64,000 nt of DNA from Gammaproteobacteria bacterium (GTDB lineage Bacteria; Pseudomonadota; Gammaproteobacteria; JAABTG01), in assembly GCA_034522055.1 (NCBI GenBank), contig JAXHLS010000006.1:310001-374000 (forward strand), read 5' to 3'. The translations under genes were made by a program, and so were the position numbers. A model generated the notes under the pieces. The model was not told where the DNA came from. It saw only the letters and a list, made by a program, of their open reading frames with translations, and did no database searches. Shown one piece after another: positions 1-7,826 of this stretch (position 1 is the stretch's first letter; each line of letters begins with the position of its first letter).

Positions 1-518
1 TGGCGTACGCGTGAGGCCGTCTCCGGCTTCTCTGTCCAGATGGGCTTCAGGACATTGACGACCGCGTCCGTGTCCACCTGGGAAACGTCCAGGTCACCGA
101 GGGTGGGAAAGGCGTAGCGCTCCAGGGTCGAGGTCCACTGGGCGGCGTGCTTGGCGTTGCGCCAGCCGTGCTGCTTTGATTCGATGAGCGCGGTTGCTGC
201 GGCGAGGAAGGTGGCCCGCTTCCGTGCCCTGTGCTTTCCTCTGGCCTCCAGGGGGTCAACCTGATCCACCAGGTGAGCCCGCTGCTCTTCGGCCTTCTTG
301 CGGGCCGTGGCGAGGTCGATGGTGGGGTAGGGGCCGAGCCCCATGTCCCGGCGCCTGCCGTTCAACATGTAGCGCAGGGTCCAACTCTTGGTGCCGGAGG
401 GCTGGACCACCAGGTAGAGCCCGCGGCCGTCGGCATGATAGCCTCGCTTGGCGGTCTTGACCTTGGCGGCGCTCAGCCAGTAGGCCCCACTCCGCTTGGG
501 GCGTCGTGTCTCTGTCAT
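1..518 (-). CDS. Tyrosine recombinase (P4-type integrase), N-terminal part
   Basis: An open frame runs from an ATG at 516-518 off the left edge, so only about 172 codons are seen. The translation carries the N-terminal DUF4102-type arm-binding domain of P4/CP4-57 integrases (GRGLYLVVQPSG, then SWTLRYMLNGRRRDMGLG, then a DLATARKKAEE helix) and the start of the core-binding domain (WTSTLERYAFPTLGDLDV). The catalytic R-H-R-Y half lies outside the window. The enzyme would catalyse site-specific integration and excision of a genomic island. It reads away from the tRNA-Ser fragment at 821-876, which fits an integrase beside its own attachment site. Whether the full gene is intact cannot be judged. 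Confidence 0.9.
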   Translation of the reverse strand, partial: MTETRRPKRSGAYWLSAAKVKTAKRGYHADGRGLYLVVQPSGTKSWTLRYMLNGRRRDMGLGPYPTIDLATARKKAEEQRAHLVDQVDPLEARGKHRARKRATFLAAATALIESKQHGWRNAKHAAQWTSTLERYAFPTLGDLDVSQVDTDAVVNVLKPIWTEKPETASRVR

Positions 519-681
519 CCCATCAAAACGGTCGAATCGTCGTGGCAGGCTTAGCATGTTTCGGTCTTAGCCCAGTTCAGCGCACCTTGGACCGGAACGG
601 CGGCCAGCGGGCGGCGAGGTTGGCAGGATCCGGCCGGACGGGTTGGATGCTGTGGGCAAGGGCGGGGAGGACGGGTGGTAT

Positions 682-704
682 TTGGTGCAAAAAGGGTGCA
701 CCAA
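682..704. promoter_or_regulatory. Perfect inverted repeat between integrase and att site
   Basis: An 8-bp perfect stem (TTGGTGCA / TGCACCAA) with a 7-nt loop lies between the integrase start and the tRNA fragment. No U-tract follows on either strand, so it is not an obvious terminator. Integrase arm sites or an excisionase/operator site are possible by position only. Confidence 0.45.
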
Positions 705-820
705 CCTGCTCAAACAGTCTTAAACGAACACAAACGCCAGTCTAGTGAAGTGACCTTAAGCTATTGTTTTAAGGGAGAATATGCAGCCTTTCGTTTGTGC
801 TGATTTGAGTCCAGGGGGGA

Positions 821-876
821 CTTGAAAACCGGCGACGGGCGACCGTCCGTGGGTTCGAATCCCACCCTCTCCGCCA
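821..876 (+). other. Attachment site: 3' fragment of tRNA-Ser(UGA)
   Basis: From the anticodon loop (CTTGAAA, anticodon TGA at 823-825) through the long variable arm, the T-arm (GTGGGTTCGAATCCCAC) and the acceptor end TCTCCGCCA, the sequence matches the 3' half of tRNA-Ser(UGA). The 5' half is absent: bases before 821 give neither the matching anticodon stem nor a D-arm. Islands that integrate into tRNA genes leave such a 3' duplication at the distal junction. The intact tRNA should lie to the left of the window and ordinary chromosome to the right of 877. Confidence 0.85.
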
Positions 877-1216
877 TTTGCAATGTGGGCCCGTGAGCTC
901 TTTCCTTTTCTGTGCTATTCCGCGGGTGAAGTGCCTGCACTAATCGATCCTCTCGGGCGCTATTCGCCGCCATGATCGGCAACGCAGGCATCCGTAACGC
1001 GTTGTAATCTTAAGAGTGTCAGGGAAAGTGGATTGTGTTAAGTTGATTTTGCAAGGCCATGGAGATCCCGTGGCAGGTGGCCGGCTCCGGGTTCTGACCC
1101 TGTCCCTTCGCCATTAGGAACCATTGCCTATCAATCCGATTTCGTCACCCGCGCGCCGCGGGGCCGCGGGAGCGTTGAGCGGGCATTCCCGGGATTTGGT
1201 CGCACAAGGAGGTCCA
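877..1216. other. Intergenic, no gene seen
   Basis: This 340-nt stretch lies between the att fragment and the first chromosomal gene. It holds no convincing frame except the TTG-started extension of the downstream gene, which I reject in favour of the start with a good ribosome site. Confidence 0.5.
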
Positions 1217-2209
1217 TTGATAGAGCCACCCTCTCCCCAGCCAGGCGCCGCGAACGCCGTCCCCGACAGTCGGGCGCGCTACCGCGGCGCCTTGCTGGGC
1301 CTCGCCGCCGGGGATGCCCTGGGCACCACGCTGGAGTTCGAGCCACCGGGTACCTTCACGCCCATAACGGACATGGTGGGGGGTGGACCGTTCGGCCTCG
1401 AGGCCGGCGAGTGGACCGATGACACCGCCATGGCCCTGTGCCTGGCGGCGAGCCTGGTGGAGTGTGAGGGCTTCGATCTGGTGGACCAGATGGAGCGCTA
1501 CGTGCGCTGGTATCGTAACGGCTATATGAGCGCCACCGGAAGCTGTTTCGACATCGGCCATACCGTGGCCGCAGCCCTCGCCCGTTTCGAGTCCCGCGGC
1601 AACCCCTTCGCGGGGGATCGCGCCCCCCGTTTCGGCGGCAATGGGTCCCTGATGCGTCTGGCCCCCGTGCCCCTGGCCTTCGCTCATGACCCGTACGAGG
1701 CCATCCGGCTGGCCGCTGTCATGTCCCGCACCACTCATTCGGCTGCGGAGCCCGTGAGCGCATGTCGCTACCTGGCCGGGCTCATGGTGGGGGCGCTGCG
1801 GGGCGTGCCCAAGGAGCGCTTGCTGGCCGCCCGTTACAGCCCCATGCCCGAGCTGTGGGACCATCACCCGCTGGCGCCGCGCGTGGATGCCGTGGCGGCC
1901 GGCTCTTTCAAGACCCGCCGGCCTCCGGATATTCGGGGAACGGGTTACGTGGTTCAAACCCTCGAGGCGGCGTTGTGGGCCTTCTGGACCACCGACGATT
2001 TCGCGTCCGGGGCCCTGGCGGCGGTCAACCTCGGCGAGGACGCGGATACCACCGGCGCCGTCTATGGCCAACTCGCCGGGGCCTGGTACGGCATCGACGG
2101 CATTCCACGGCCCTGGATCGACCGCATTGCCATGAAGGAACAGATCCTCGATCTGGCGGACGGGCTCCTGGCCTTGGCCACGGCTCCGGCCCTTTCCGAG
2201 GTGCCTTGA
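1217..2209 (+). CDS. ADP-ribosylglycohydrolase (DraG-like)
   Basis: The product removes ADP-ribose from protein or small-molecule targets with a binuclear Mg centre. The family marks are visible: GLAAGDALG at the N-terminus, GEWTDDTAMALCLA (paired Asp metal ligands), GGNGSLMR in the middle and NLGEDADTTGAVYG near the end (second Asp group). I choose the TTG at 1217 because AAGGAGG lies four bases upstream; a longer frame from TTG 1124 has no such site. That gives about 330 residues, normal for the family. No DraT or nitrogenase gene is near, so the substrate is unknown. A second member sits at 33954-34739. Confidence 0.88.
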   Translation: MIEPPSPQPGAANAVPDSRARYRGALLGLAAGDALGTTLEFEPPGTFTPITDMVGGGPFGLEAGEWTDDTAMALCLAASLVECEGFDLVDQMERYVRWYRNGYMSATGSCFDIGHTVAAALARFESRGNPFAGDRAPRFGGNGSLMRLAPVPLAFAHDPYEAIRLAAVMSRTTHSAAEPVSACRYLAGLMVGALRGVPKERLLAARYSPMPELWDHHPLAPRVDAVAAGSFKTRRPPDIRGTGYVVQTLEAALWAFWTTDDFASGALAAVNLGEDADTTGAVYGQLAGAWYGIDGIPRPWIDRIAMKEQILDLADGLLALATAPALSEVP

Positions 2210-2553
2210 CGAGCCAGCCGTCCCGGGCCCGCCCGAGGACGGGAACCCGCGAGTAAACATCGAGCAAAGCCTTTCCTGGCCGTGCTCAGTCGCGCTTGTG
2301 GGGCGTAGGTCGGCGTAATCCTCCGCGCGACCGTCACTGCCGCATACCCTGCGTCCTTCGGCGGTCGGTCTTCCCCCCGGCCGTCGTAGGGGAGCGTAGT
2401 AATACGCATGTCTATCCGTACACATTCCACTTAGCCTTCAGCCACGCGGCGGCTAGGCTAGACCCTACGTCGAGTGATGGCATCCAAGGGCCATGCTTTG
2501 CGAACTGTACGATTCGATTATTCCAACCCGTGGTCTCTGTGGAGGAGACAATA
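2210..2553. other. Intergenic, no gene seen
   Basis: The frame of the next gene stays open back to 2296, but this part has a different composition and no ribosome site. The last 130 bases are less GC-rich and probably hold the promoter of the 2554 gene; no clear -35/-10 pair was recognised. Confidence 0.45.
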
Positions 2554-2832
2554 ATGCTGAAATCCGCTCTTGAAAGAGATATGAAGGCGCGACCCTTCGA
2601 GAAGCCCATGAGGGAATTCGGGGAAGTGTTGAAAGACGATGAGGGGCTTTACAAACGGTTGAGCGACACCCCCAGCAAAGAGAGTTTCATGACGCTGTAT
2701 CTGGATATGGCGGCCGAGCGGGGCTTCAACTTCAGCCATGACGATCTGGAGGTGGCCGTGCAAGAACAGAAACAAGGCCAGAACTGGATAATTCCCCCGA
2801 AGATCCAGCGTCTTGTCCGGGAACGTTTCTGA
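2554..2832 (+). CDS. Nif11-like domain protein
   Basis: This small protein of 92 residues starts at an ATG preceded by GGAGGAGA. The segment from about residue 25 (EVLKDDEGLYKRL), followed by ESFMTLYLDMAAERGFNFS and DDLEVAV, has the spacing and pattern of the Nif11 domain (short helix, then an A-x-E-x-G-F-x-F turn and a second helix). Nif11 domains occur in nitrogen-fixation regions and as leader parts of some RiPP precursors. There is no GG-type cleavage site or Cys-rich core, so a precursor role is not supported. The next gene follows after 35 nt and probably shares the transcript. Function unknown. Confidence 0.6.
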   Translation: MLKSALERDMKARPFEKPMREFGEVLKDDEGLYKRLSDTPSKESFMTLYLDMAAERGFNFSHDDLEVAVQEQKQGQNWIIPPKIQRLVRERF

Positions 2833-2867
2833 GCCAACCTATTTCGAGCGCAGGAGGAAGGATCATC

Positions 2868-3170
2868 ATGAGTGATGAAATAACGACCGACGCCGGCCGC
2901 ATCGTGGGTAGCTGGAACGGACAACACGTGAATGATCTGGAACAGGAGCTGCAACGTATTCGTCAACAGATCCAGACGGAAGGCACCAAGGAACGTCTGG
3001 TGGCCCGTGAAATGCCTCACCGGGATCAACTGCCCGAGGACCTCCACAACTTCAAGGCATATCACATATGGGGATGTGACGTCCAAGGCAACTGTCTGGT
3101 GGGAACGCACGCAAATCGCGTGGAACCCGTAGAAAAGGTAAGGACGTTTTCATTGATCGACCATCATTAA
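2868..3170 (+). CDS. Conserved small protein of unknown function
   Basis: This is a 100-residue soluble protein with a strong ribosome site (AGGAGGAAGG) before its ATG. Residues 20-45 form a charged, helix-prone stretch (DLEQELQRIRQQIQTEG). Its only two cysteines are close together in WGCDVQGNCLVG near residue 70, which could bind a metal or form a disulfide. I do not recognise a family. It follows the Nif11-like gene and precedes the acyl-CoA dehydrogenase-like gene, all on the same strand, so it may belong to the oxidation cluster. Confidence 0.6.
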   Translation: MSDEITTDAGRIVGSWNGQHVNDLEQELQRIRQQIQTEGTKERLVAREMPHRDQLPEDLHNFKAYHIWGCDVQGNCLVGTHANRVEPVEKVRTFSLIDHH

Positions 3171-3221
3171 TTAATGGTTCATGTTCCCTGGTTGAACATA
3201 ACGTATGCTAAGGTCCCCTGA

Positions 3222-4436
3222 GTGGTGGAAACGGTATACATTTCTGACTTCAAGAGGCGAGCCCTGCATCGTCCTACGGAAGAGGATGCCAACGCGATTC
3301 TGTCTCGTGTGCAGGAAATCGCCAAGGAGATCGTAGCACCGGGCAGTGAGGAAACGGACAAGCAGGCCCGCTGGCCCGCCGAGGGGCTACGGGCATTGCA
3401 ACATGCGGGGCTCGGTGGCCTGGTGGTGCCGCCCGAGTATGGTGGAAAGGGACAGGGCCTGCTGACACTGACCAAGGTATGCGAGATCCTCGGCAGGGAG
3501 TGCGCCTCCACCGCCATCTGTTTCGGCATGCATTGCGTGGGGGCATCGGTCATTGCGGCCAATGCCACCCTGGATCAACAGATCCGCTACCTGGCTCACA
3601 TCTGTGAGGGCCGGCATATCACCACCCTGTCCCTGAGCGAGTCGGGTACGGGCGCTCACTTTTATTTTCCCAAGACTGCCCTGGAATATGTCGACGAAGG
3701 GCATTTTCTGTTGCGGGGCGGCAAGACCTTCGTCACCAATGGGGGCCAGGCGGACTCCTATGTGGTTTCCGCGGTGGCCGCGGATCCCGAGGCACCGGTA
3801 GGCCAGTTCTCCTGCGTGGTGGTGGATGGTGACGCCGCGGGTATCAAGTGGGGACCGCCGTGGGAAGGCCTGGGGATGCGGGGCAACTCATCGCGTTCCA
3901 TGGAACTGGATGGGGTCAGGATTTCCCGCAACAACCTGCTGGGGAAGGAAGGTGACCAGATCTGGTATATCTTCAACGTGGTCACACCCTATTTCCTGGT
4001 GGCCATGGCCGGTACCTTCCTGGGGGTGGCGAGCACCGCGCTGGAGGAGGCGCGCCGGCACATGATGCGGCGCTATCATGCCCACACCGGGGGCAATCTG
4101 GCCCAGTCCACCGTGCTCCAGCACCGGCTGGCCGTCCTCTTCGGCATGGTCGAGCGCACGCGCGCCCTCGTTTATCGCTCCGCCAGCCGTTACGATGCCG
4201 GCGAACCCGATGCCCTGGTGGCTGTTATGGCGGCCAAGGCGGAGGTGGCCGATTGCGCCGTCCAACTGGTCAACGAATCCATGACTCTGATGGGGGGTAT
4301 CGGATACCGAGACGGTTCGCGGCTGCATCGCCTGCTCCGAGATGCGCGGGCGGCCCATCTCATGTCGCCTACTACCGACGTGCTTCGCGTGTGGATAGGC
4401 CGGGCATTGCTGGGCCAACCCCTGTTCTCCGATTAA
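3222..4436 (+). CDS. Acyl-CoA dehydrogenase-like flavoprotein, catalytic Glu missing
   Basis: The 404-residue product (GTG start) has the acyl-CoA dehydrogenase fold throughout: GGLVVPPEYGGKG, the FAD/substrate loop LSESGTGAHF, KTFVTNGGQADSYVV, and the C-terminal MGGIGYRDGSRLHRLLRDARAAH. Family members remove two hydrogens from acyl-CoA using FAD and a Glu base, often in an EGT motif near the C-terminus. Here the aligned position reads LMSPTTDVLR, with Ser382 where Glu is expected, and I see no obvious replacement Glu of the isovaleryl-CoA dehydrogenase type. It may therefore be a flavin oxygenase or act on another substrate. It is followed after five bases by the sensor kinase, so it is probably co-transcribed. 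Confidence 0.85.
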   Translation: MVETVYISDFKRRALHRPTEEDANAILSRVQEIAKEIVAPGSEETDKQARWPAEGLRALQHAGLGGLVVPPEYGGKGQGLLTLTKVCEILGRECASTAICFGMHCVGASVIAANATLDQQIRYLAHICEGRHITTLSLSESGTGAHFYFPKTALEYVDEGHFLLRGGKTFVTNGGQADSYVVSAVAADPEAPVGQFSCVVVDGDAAGIKWGPPWEGLGMRGNSSRSMELDGVRISRNNLLGKEGDQIWYIFNVVTPYFLVAMAGTFLGVASTALEEARRHMMRRYHAHTGGNLAQSTVLQHRLAVLFGMVERTRALVYRSASRYDAGEPDALVAVMAAKAEVADCAVQLVNESMTLMGGIGYRDGSRLHRLLRDARAAHLMSPTTDVLRVWIGRALLGQPLFSD

Positions 4437-4441
4437 TTGCC

Positions 4442-6895
4442 GTGAAATCGCTGGCCCCGGACAATCAGGAGGTGGTGGGCTGCGCAAGCATTGTCGGGGT
4501 CGATCCGCGATTGCTGGAAAAGATCGACCGCATGTTTCCCGACGACCTCGTCGTGGATTTCATGGATGATCTGGAAGAGCTGTTCCAGCAGCTGGAAAGC
4601 GGGGACATGCTGGTTGATGCCGTGGTGTTGGGCATGGGGGCCGAGGACGCCGTGCGGGCGGCCCAGCGCATCAACACCTACGACAAGCTGATCCCGGTGC
4701 TTATCCTGGCCGCGCCGGCCGTCAGCGAGGAACTCAAGCGTACCCTGCTGTTCAGTCCCTTCCTCGGCAATGAGGTGGCCGTGTGGCCCACCGACGACAT
4801 GGACATCCTGCCCGCCGCCCTGCGTGATGCCGTCATTCGTCGCCGCCAACGGTTACGGTATCGCGATACCCTCTCCAATGCACAGATCCGATTGGAGAAG
4901 TTCCCCCTCCAGAAGCCCGAGGCGACCCACTACCTGGACCGGTTGCTCGATTATGCCCCCGTGGGCGTGGTGACCGTGGATCTCGAGGGTACCATCACCA
5001 CCCTGAACCGCCGGGCTCAGGAACTGCTGACGAGTACGGAACGTCCGGTGCTCGGCCAGCCCTTGGGCGCCTTCTTCGCGGCGGCGGAGCGCGAGCGCCT
5101 GGTCACGCTGCAGGAACGATGCGCGGCGGATGACAAGTATCAGGGCCGTGCCGTGCTCGAGATTCATTCTCTCGCCGGTGAGGCATCGTATATCGAGGTG
5201 ACCATCGCGCCGCTGGCCTATCGCACGGGGCAGCGGGGTTTCATGTTGATCCTCCAGGATGTCACTTCGCGAGTGGAGGCCGAGGAGGACATGGGCCGCC
5301 ACGTTACGGTTTTGCGCAAATTTCACGGCATCATTTCCTCCGAATCCCTTTCCTTGGAGGAGAAACTGGACGAAGTATTATGCCTCGGCTGTGAGCAGTT
5401 CAGGTTACCCGTAGGCGTACTGTCGCGCATCGACGGTTCCTACCTCGATGTGTTGCGTTCCGTCGGTGGAGAGAATCGGTATCCGGCGGGCGCACGGTAT
5501 CCGATAGATCAGACCTACTGCGGAAAATCCATCGTGGCGCCGGAGCCGCTGGCCATCGCCAATGCGGGGGAAGAGCCGGAATGGGCCGACCACCCGGCCC
5601 ATCGTGGTGCGGGCCTCGAGGCCTATATCGGCACCGTGGTGCAGGTCGACGAGGGTGTCAATGGCACGCTGTGTTTCCTCGGCGAGAGTCCCCGCAACAG
5701 GCCATTCACCTCCGCCGACAACGAACTGTTGAAGCTCATGTCCCGCTGGGTGGCGAGCGAACTCCAGCGGGAGCGCGCAGATGCGCGCATGCGCAAGCTG
5801 TCGGGGGCGCTGGAGCAGACGGCCGATATCGTCACCATCACCGACCGTAACCGCTACATCGAGTACGTCAATCCGGCGTTCGAGCGGCTGACGGGATACG
5901 CGCAGCAGGAGGTGCTGGGGCGCAAGACCCATTTCCTGCGTTCCGGCTTCCATAACGCCGTGTTCTACAACGATTTGAACGATACCATCAATAAGGGGGA
6001 GGTGTATCGGGGTACCCTCACCAACCGGAAGAAAGACGGTACCCTCTATTACGAACAGAAGACCATCAGTCCGCTCAAGGACCGCAATGGCGAGATCACC
6101 CACTTCATATCCACCGGCCGGGATATCACCGCCCTGCTGGAAGCCGAGGAGAAGGCTCGGGCGCGGCAGGCGGAACTCACCCATGTGGCGCGTTTGAGCA
6201 CCCTCGGGGAGATGACCTCCGGGTTGGCCCACGAGTTGAATCAGCCCTTGTGTGCCATAACCACCTATGCCCAGGGTTGCCTGCAGATCCTTCAGCGCGG
6301 TGACTGTGAGCCGGAGCGGGTGCGCTACGGTCTCAAGCAGGTGGTGAAACAGGCGGAACTCGCCGGGGGAATTTTCCGCCACCTGCGGGACTTCGCCCGC
6401 AAGGGCGAGATGCACCGGGAGTCGCTGCGGATGGCGGCCATCATTGAGGAGGTACTGGACTTCGTGAGCGCCGAGGCGCGACAGAAGATGATGGACACCC
6501 ATGTGGATTTGCCGGCCGACCTGCCTCCCGTGTATGCCGACAGCATCCAGGTGGAGCAGGTGCTGCTCAACCTCGTGCGCAACGCCTTCGATGCCCTCGC
6601 CCATCTCGATGCAGGCGAACGGCGGATCTTCCTGGCCGCCTTTGAAGACCCGGCCGGATTCGTGACGGTGGAGTTCAGGGATACCGGTCCCGGCTGCCCG
6701 GCGGGCACGACCGAGCGCCTGTTCGACCCCTTCGTGACATCCAAGCCCGAGGGGTTGGGTATCGGCCTGAGTATCAGTCAAAGCATCATCGAGAGCCATG
6801 GCGGCAAGATGTGGCTGGCGGAGAACTCAGCCGGCGGGGCGGTGTTCCGGTTCACACTCCCCGTGGCCGTCGAGGCGGGCACTGGACATGCCTAG
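4442..6895 (+). CDS. PAS/GAF hybrid sensor histidine kinase
   Basis: The protein has about 817 residues from GTG 4442, five bases after the preceding stop; an in-frame extension into that gene is rejected. Order of parts: an N-terminal receiver-like region (about 1-120, without a clear phospho-acceptor motif), PAS (about 150-270, DYAPVGVVTVDLEGTI), GAF (about 290-450), second PAS (about 460-580, ADIVTITDRNRYIEYVNPAF), HisKA with the phospho-acceptor in LAHELNQPL, and HATPase (NLVRNAFDAL, DTGPG, GLGIGLSIS). No membrane segment is seen, so it is probably a cytoplasmic sensor like FixL, TodS or StyS. It overlaps the response-regulator gene by eight bases and the pair should act together, plausibly on the hydroxylase genes downstream. 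The ligand is unknown. Confidence 0.92.
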   Translation: MKSLAPDNQEVVGCASIVGVDPRLLEKIDRMFPDDLVVDFMDDLEELFQQLESGDMLVDAVVLGMGAEDAVRAAQRINTYDKLIPVLILAAPAVSEELKRTLLFSPFLGNEVAVWPTDDMDILPAALRDAVIRRRQRLRYRDTLSNAQIRLEKFPLQKPEATHYLDRLLDYAPVGVVTVDLEGTITTLNRRAQELLTSTERPVLGQPLGAFFAAAERERLVTLQERCAADDKYQGRAVLEIHSLAGEASYIEVTIAPLAYRTGQRGFMLILQDVTSRVEAEEDMGRHVTVLRKFHGIISSESLSLEEKLDEVLCLGCEQFRLPVGVLSRIDGSYLDVLRSVGGENRYPAGARYPIDQTYCGKSIVAPEPLAIANAGEEPEWADHPAHRGAGLEAYIGTVVQVDEGVNGTLCFLGESPRNRPFTSADNELLKLMSRWVASELQRERADARMRKLSGALEQTADIVTITDRNRYIEYVNPAFERLTGYAQQEVLGRKTHFLRSGFHNAVFYNDLNDTINKGEVYRGTLTNRKKDGTLYYEQKTISPLKDRNGEITHFISTGRDITALLEAEEKARARQAELTHVARLSTLGEMTSGLAHELNQPLCAITTYAQGCLQILQRGDCEPERVRYGLKQVVKQAELAGGIFRHLRDFARKGEMHRESLRMAAIIEEVLDFVSAEARQKMMDTHVDLPADLPPVYADSIQVEQVLLNLVRNAFDALAHLDAGERRIFLAAFEDPAGFVTVEFRDTGPGCPAGTTERLFDPFVTSKPEGLGIGLSISQSIIESHGGKMWLAENSAGGAVFRFTLPVAVEAGTGHA

Positions 6896-7529
6896 GAAGC
6901 CGAACGGTGGCCGCACGACCGTGCATGTAGTGGATGACAATGCGGCGGTGCGGGATGCCATCTGTTGGCTGGTAGAGCAGGTGGGCCTGATGGGCAGGCC
7001 TTATCCGTCGGGCCAGGAATTTCTGGCCCAGTGCGATGAGAACTGTCGCGGCTGTCTGGTGCTGGATATCCGGATGCCGGGTATGAGCGGGTTAGAGTTG
7101 CAGGATCGGCTGCAGGGACTGGGTGTCCATATGCCGGTCATCATCATCACGGGCCACGGTGACGTGCCCATTACCGTGCGTGCCATGAAGGCCGGTGCCT
7201 TCGAGTTTCTCCAGAAACCGTTCAACGACCAGGAATTGCTGGATTCCATCCAGGCAGGCCTGGACCGCTACGCCGCGGTATGGGATAAACAGGACGAAGA
7301 GGCGGCCCTCCGGGCCAATCTGGCGAGCCTCACGCCGCGGGAATGGGAGGTGCTGGAACACCTCGGCCTGGGCAAACCCAACAAGCTGATTGCCTATGAG
7401 ATGGATCTCTCGGTCAGAACCGTGGAGGGCTATCGCGCGAAGATCATGAGCAAGCTCGGCGCCCGTACCATTGGTGAACTCATGCAGATCGTACTCGACG
7501 CCGGGCTCGATAACCGGGATAAGCACTGA
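6888..7529 (+). CDS. FixJ/NarL-type response regulator
   Basis: The 213-residue regulator has a receiver domain (VHVVDDNAAVRD, phospho-acceptor Asp in VLDIRMPGMSG, KPF at the end) and a C-terminal LuxR-type helix-turn-helix (LTPREWEVLEHLGLG, then NKLIAYEMDLSVRTVEGYRAKIM split by the turn). The ATG at 6888 overlaps the end of the kinase gene, so translation is coupled. Domain order and linker resemble FixJ, StyR and TodT, which activate oxygenase or respiration genes. The next gene on the strand is the AlkB-like hydroxylase, with a 297-base gap holding a palindrome, so control of that gene is likely. Confidence 0.93.
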   Translation: MPRKPNGGRTTVHVVDDNAAVRDAICWLVEQVGLMGRPYPSGQEFLAQCDENCRGCLVLDIRMPGMSGLELQDRLQGLGVHMPVIIITGHGDVPITVRAMKAGAFEFLQKPFNDQELLDSIQAGLDRYAAVWDKQDEEAALRANLASLTPREWEVLEHLGLGKPNKLIAYEMDLSVRTVEGYRAKIMSKLGARTIGELMQIVLDAGLDNRDKH

Positions 7530-7739
7530 AGAGAGCCCGACGGGTTCTTGGCCTTCCGGGGGCGGTAAGACGATTACCACTATCACCGAGCCCACGATAG
7601 GCCCGCAACCCATACGATTGAACGCCCCCGCCTACCGGGACCCTAACGTCGCGCCTGGCGTCGCGGCCATCAGACCCTACTGTAGATCACGCTGCCCCGA
7701 TAAGTAGTTTTACGGCTGTTCGGACCTGCCCTCCAAACT

Positions 7740-7782
7740 TTATAAATGACTACAGGTAGGTAACCGCATCGTGTCGATGCGG
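7740..7782 (+). promoter_or_regulatory. Likely promoter -10 box and operator palindrome upstream of hydroxylase
   Basis: A -10-like TTATAAAT at 7740-7747 is followed by a perfect palindrome, CCGCATCG-TGT-CGATGCGG, at 7764-7782. No matching -35 hexamer is evident, as expected for an activator-dependent promoter. The palindrome could be an operator or a 5' leader hairpin. The gene's ribosome site AGGAGGA is at 7811-7817. Confidence 0.4.
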
Positions 7783-7826
7783 GAATCACCACAGATGTTT
7801 CAATATCACTAGGAGGAGCAGTAAAA

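Noticed and set aside
761-991. 76-codon minus-strand frame with RVGFEPTDGRPSPVF
   Set aside because: This is the well-known false translation of the antisense of a tRNA-Ser 3' half; the sequence is the att fragment.
2554-2832. Nif11-type RiPP precursor
   Set aside because: No double-Gly cleavage site, Cys/Ser-rich core or maturation enzyme is present nearby.
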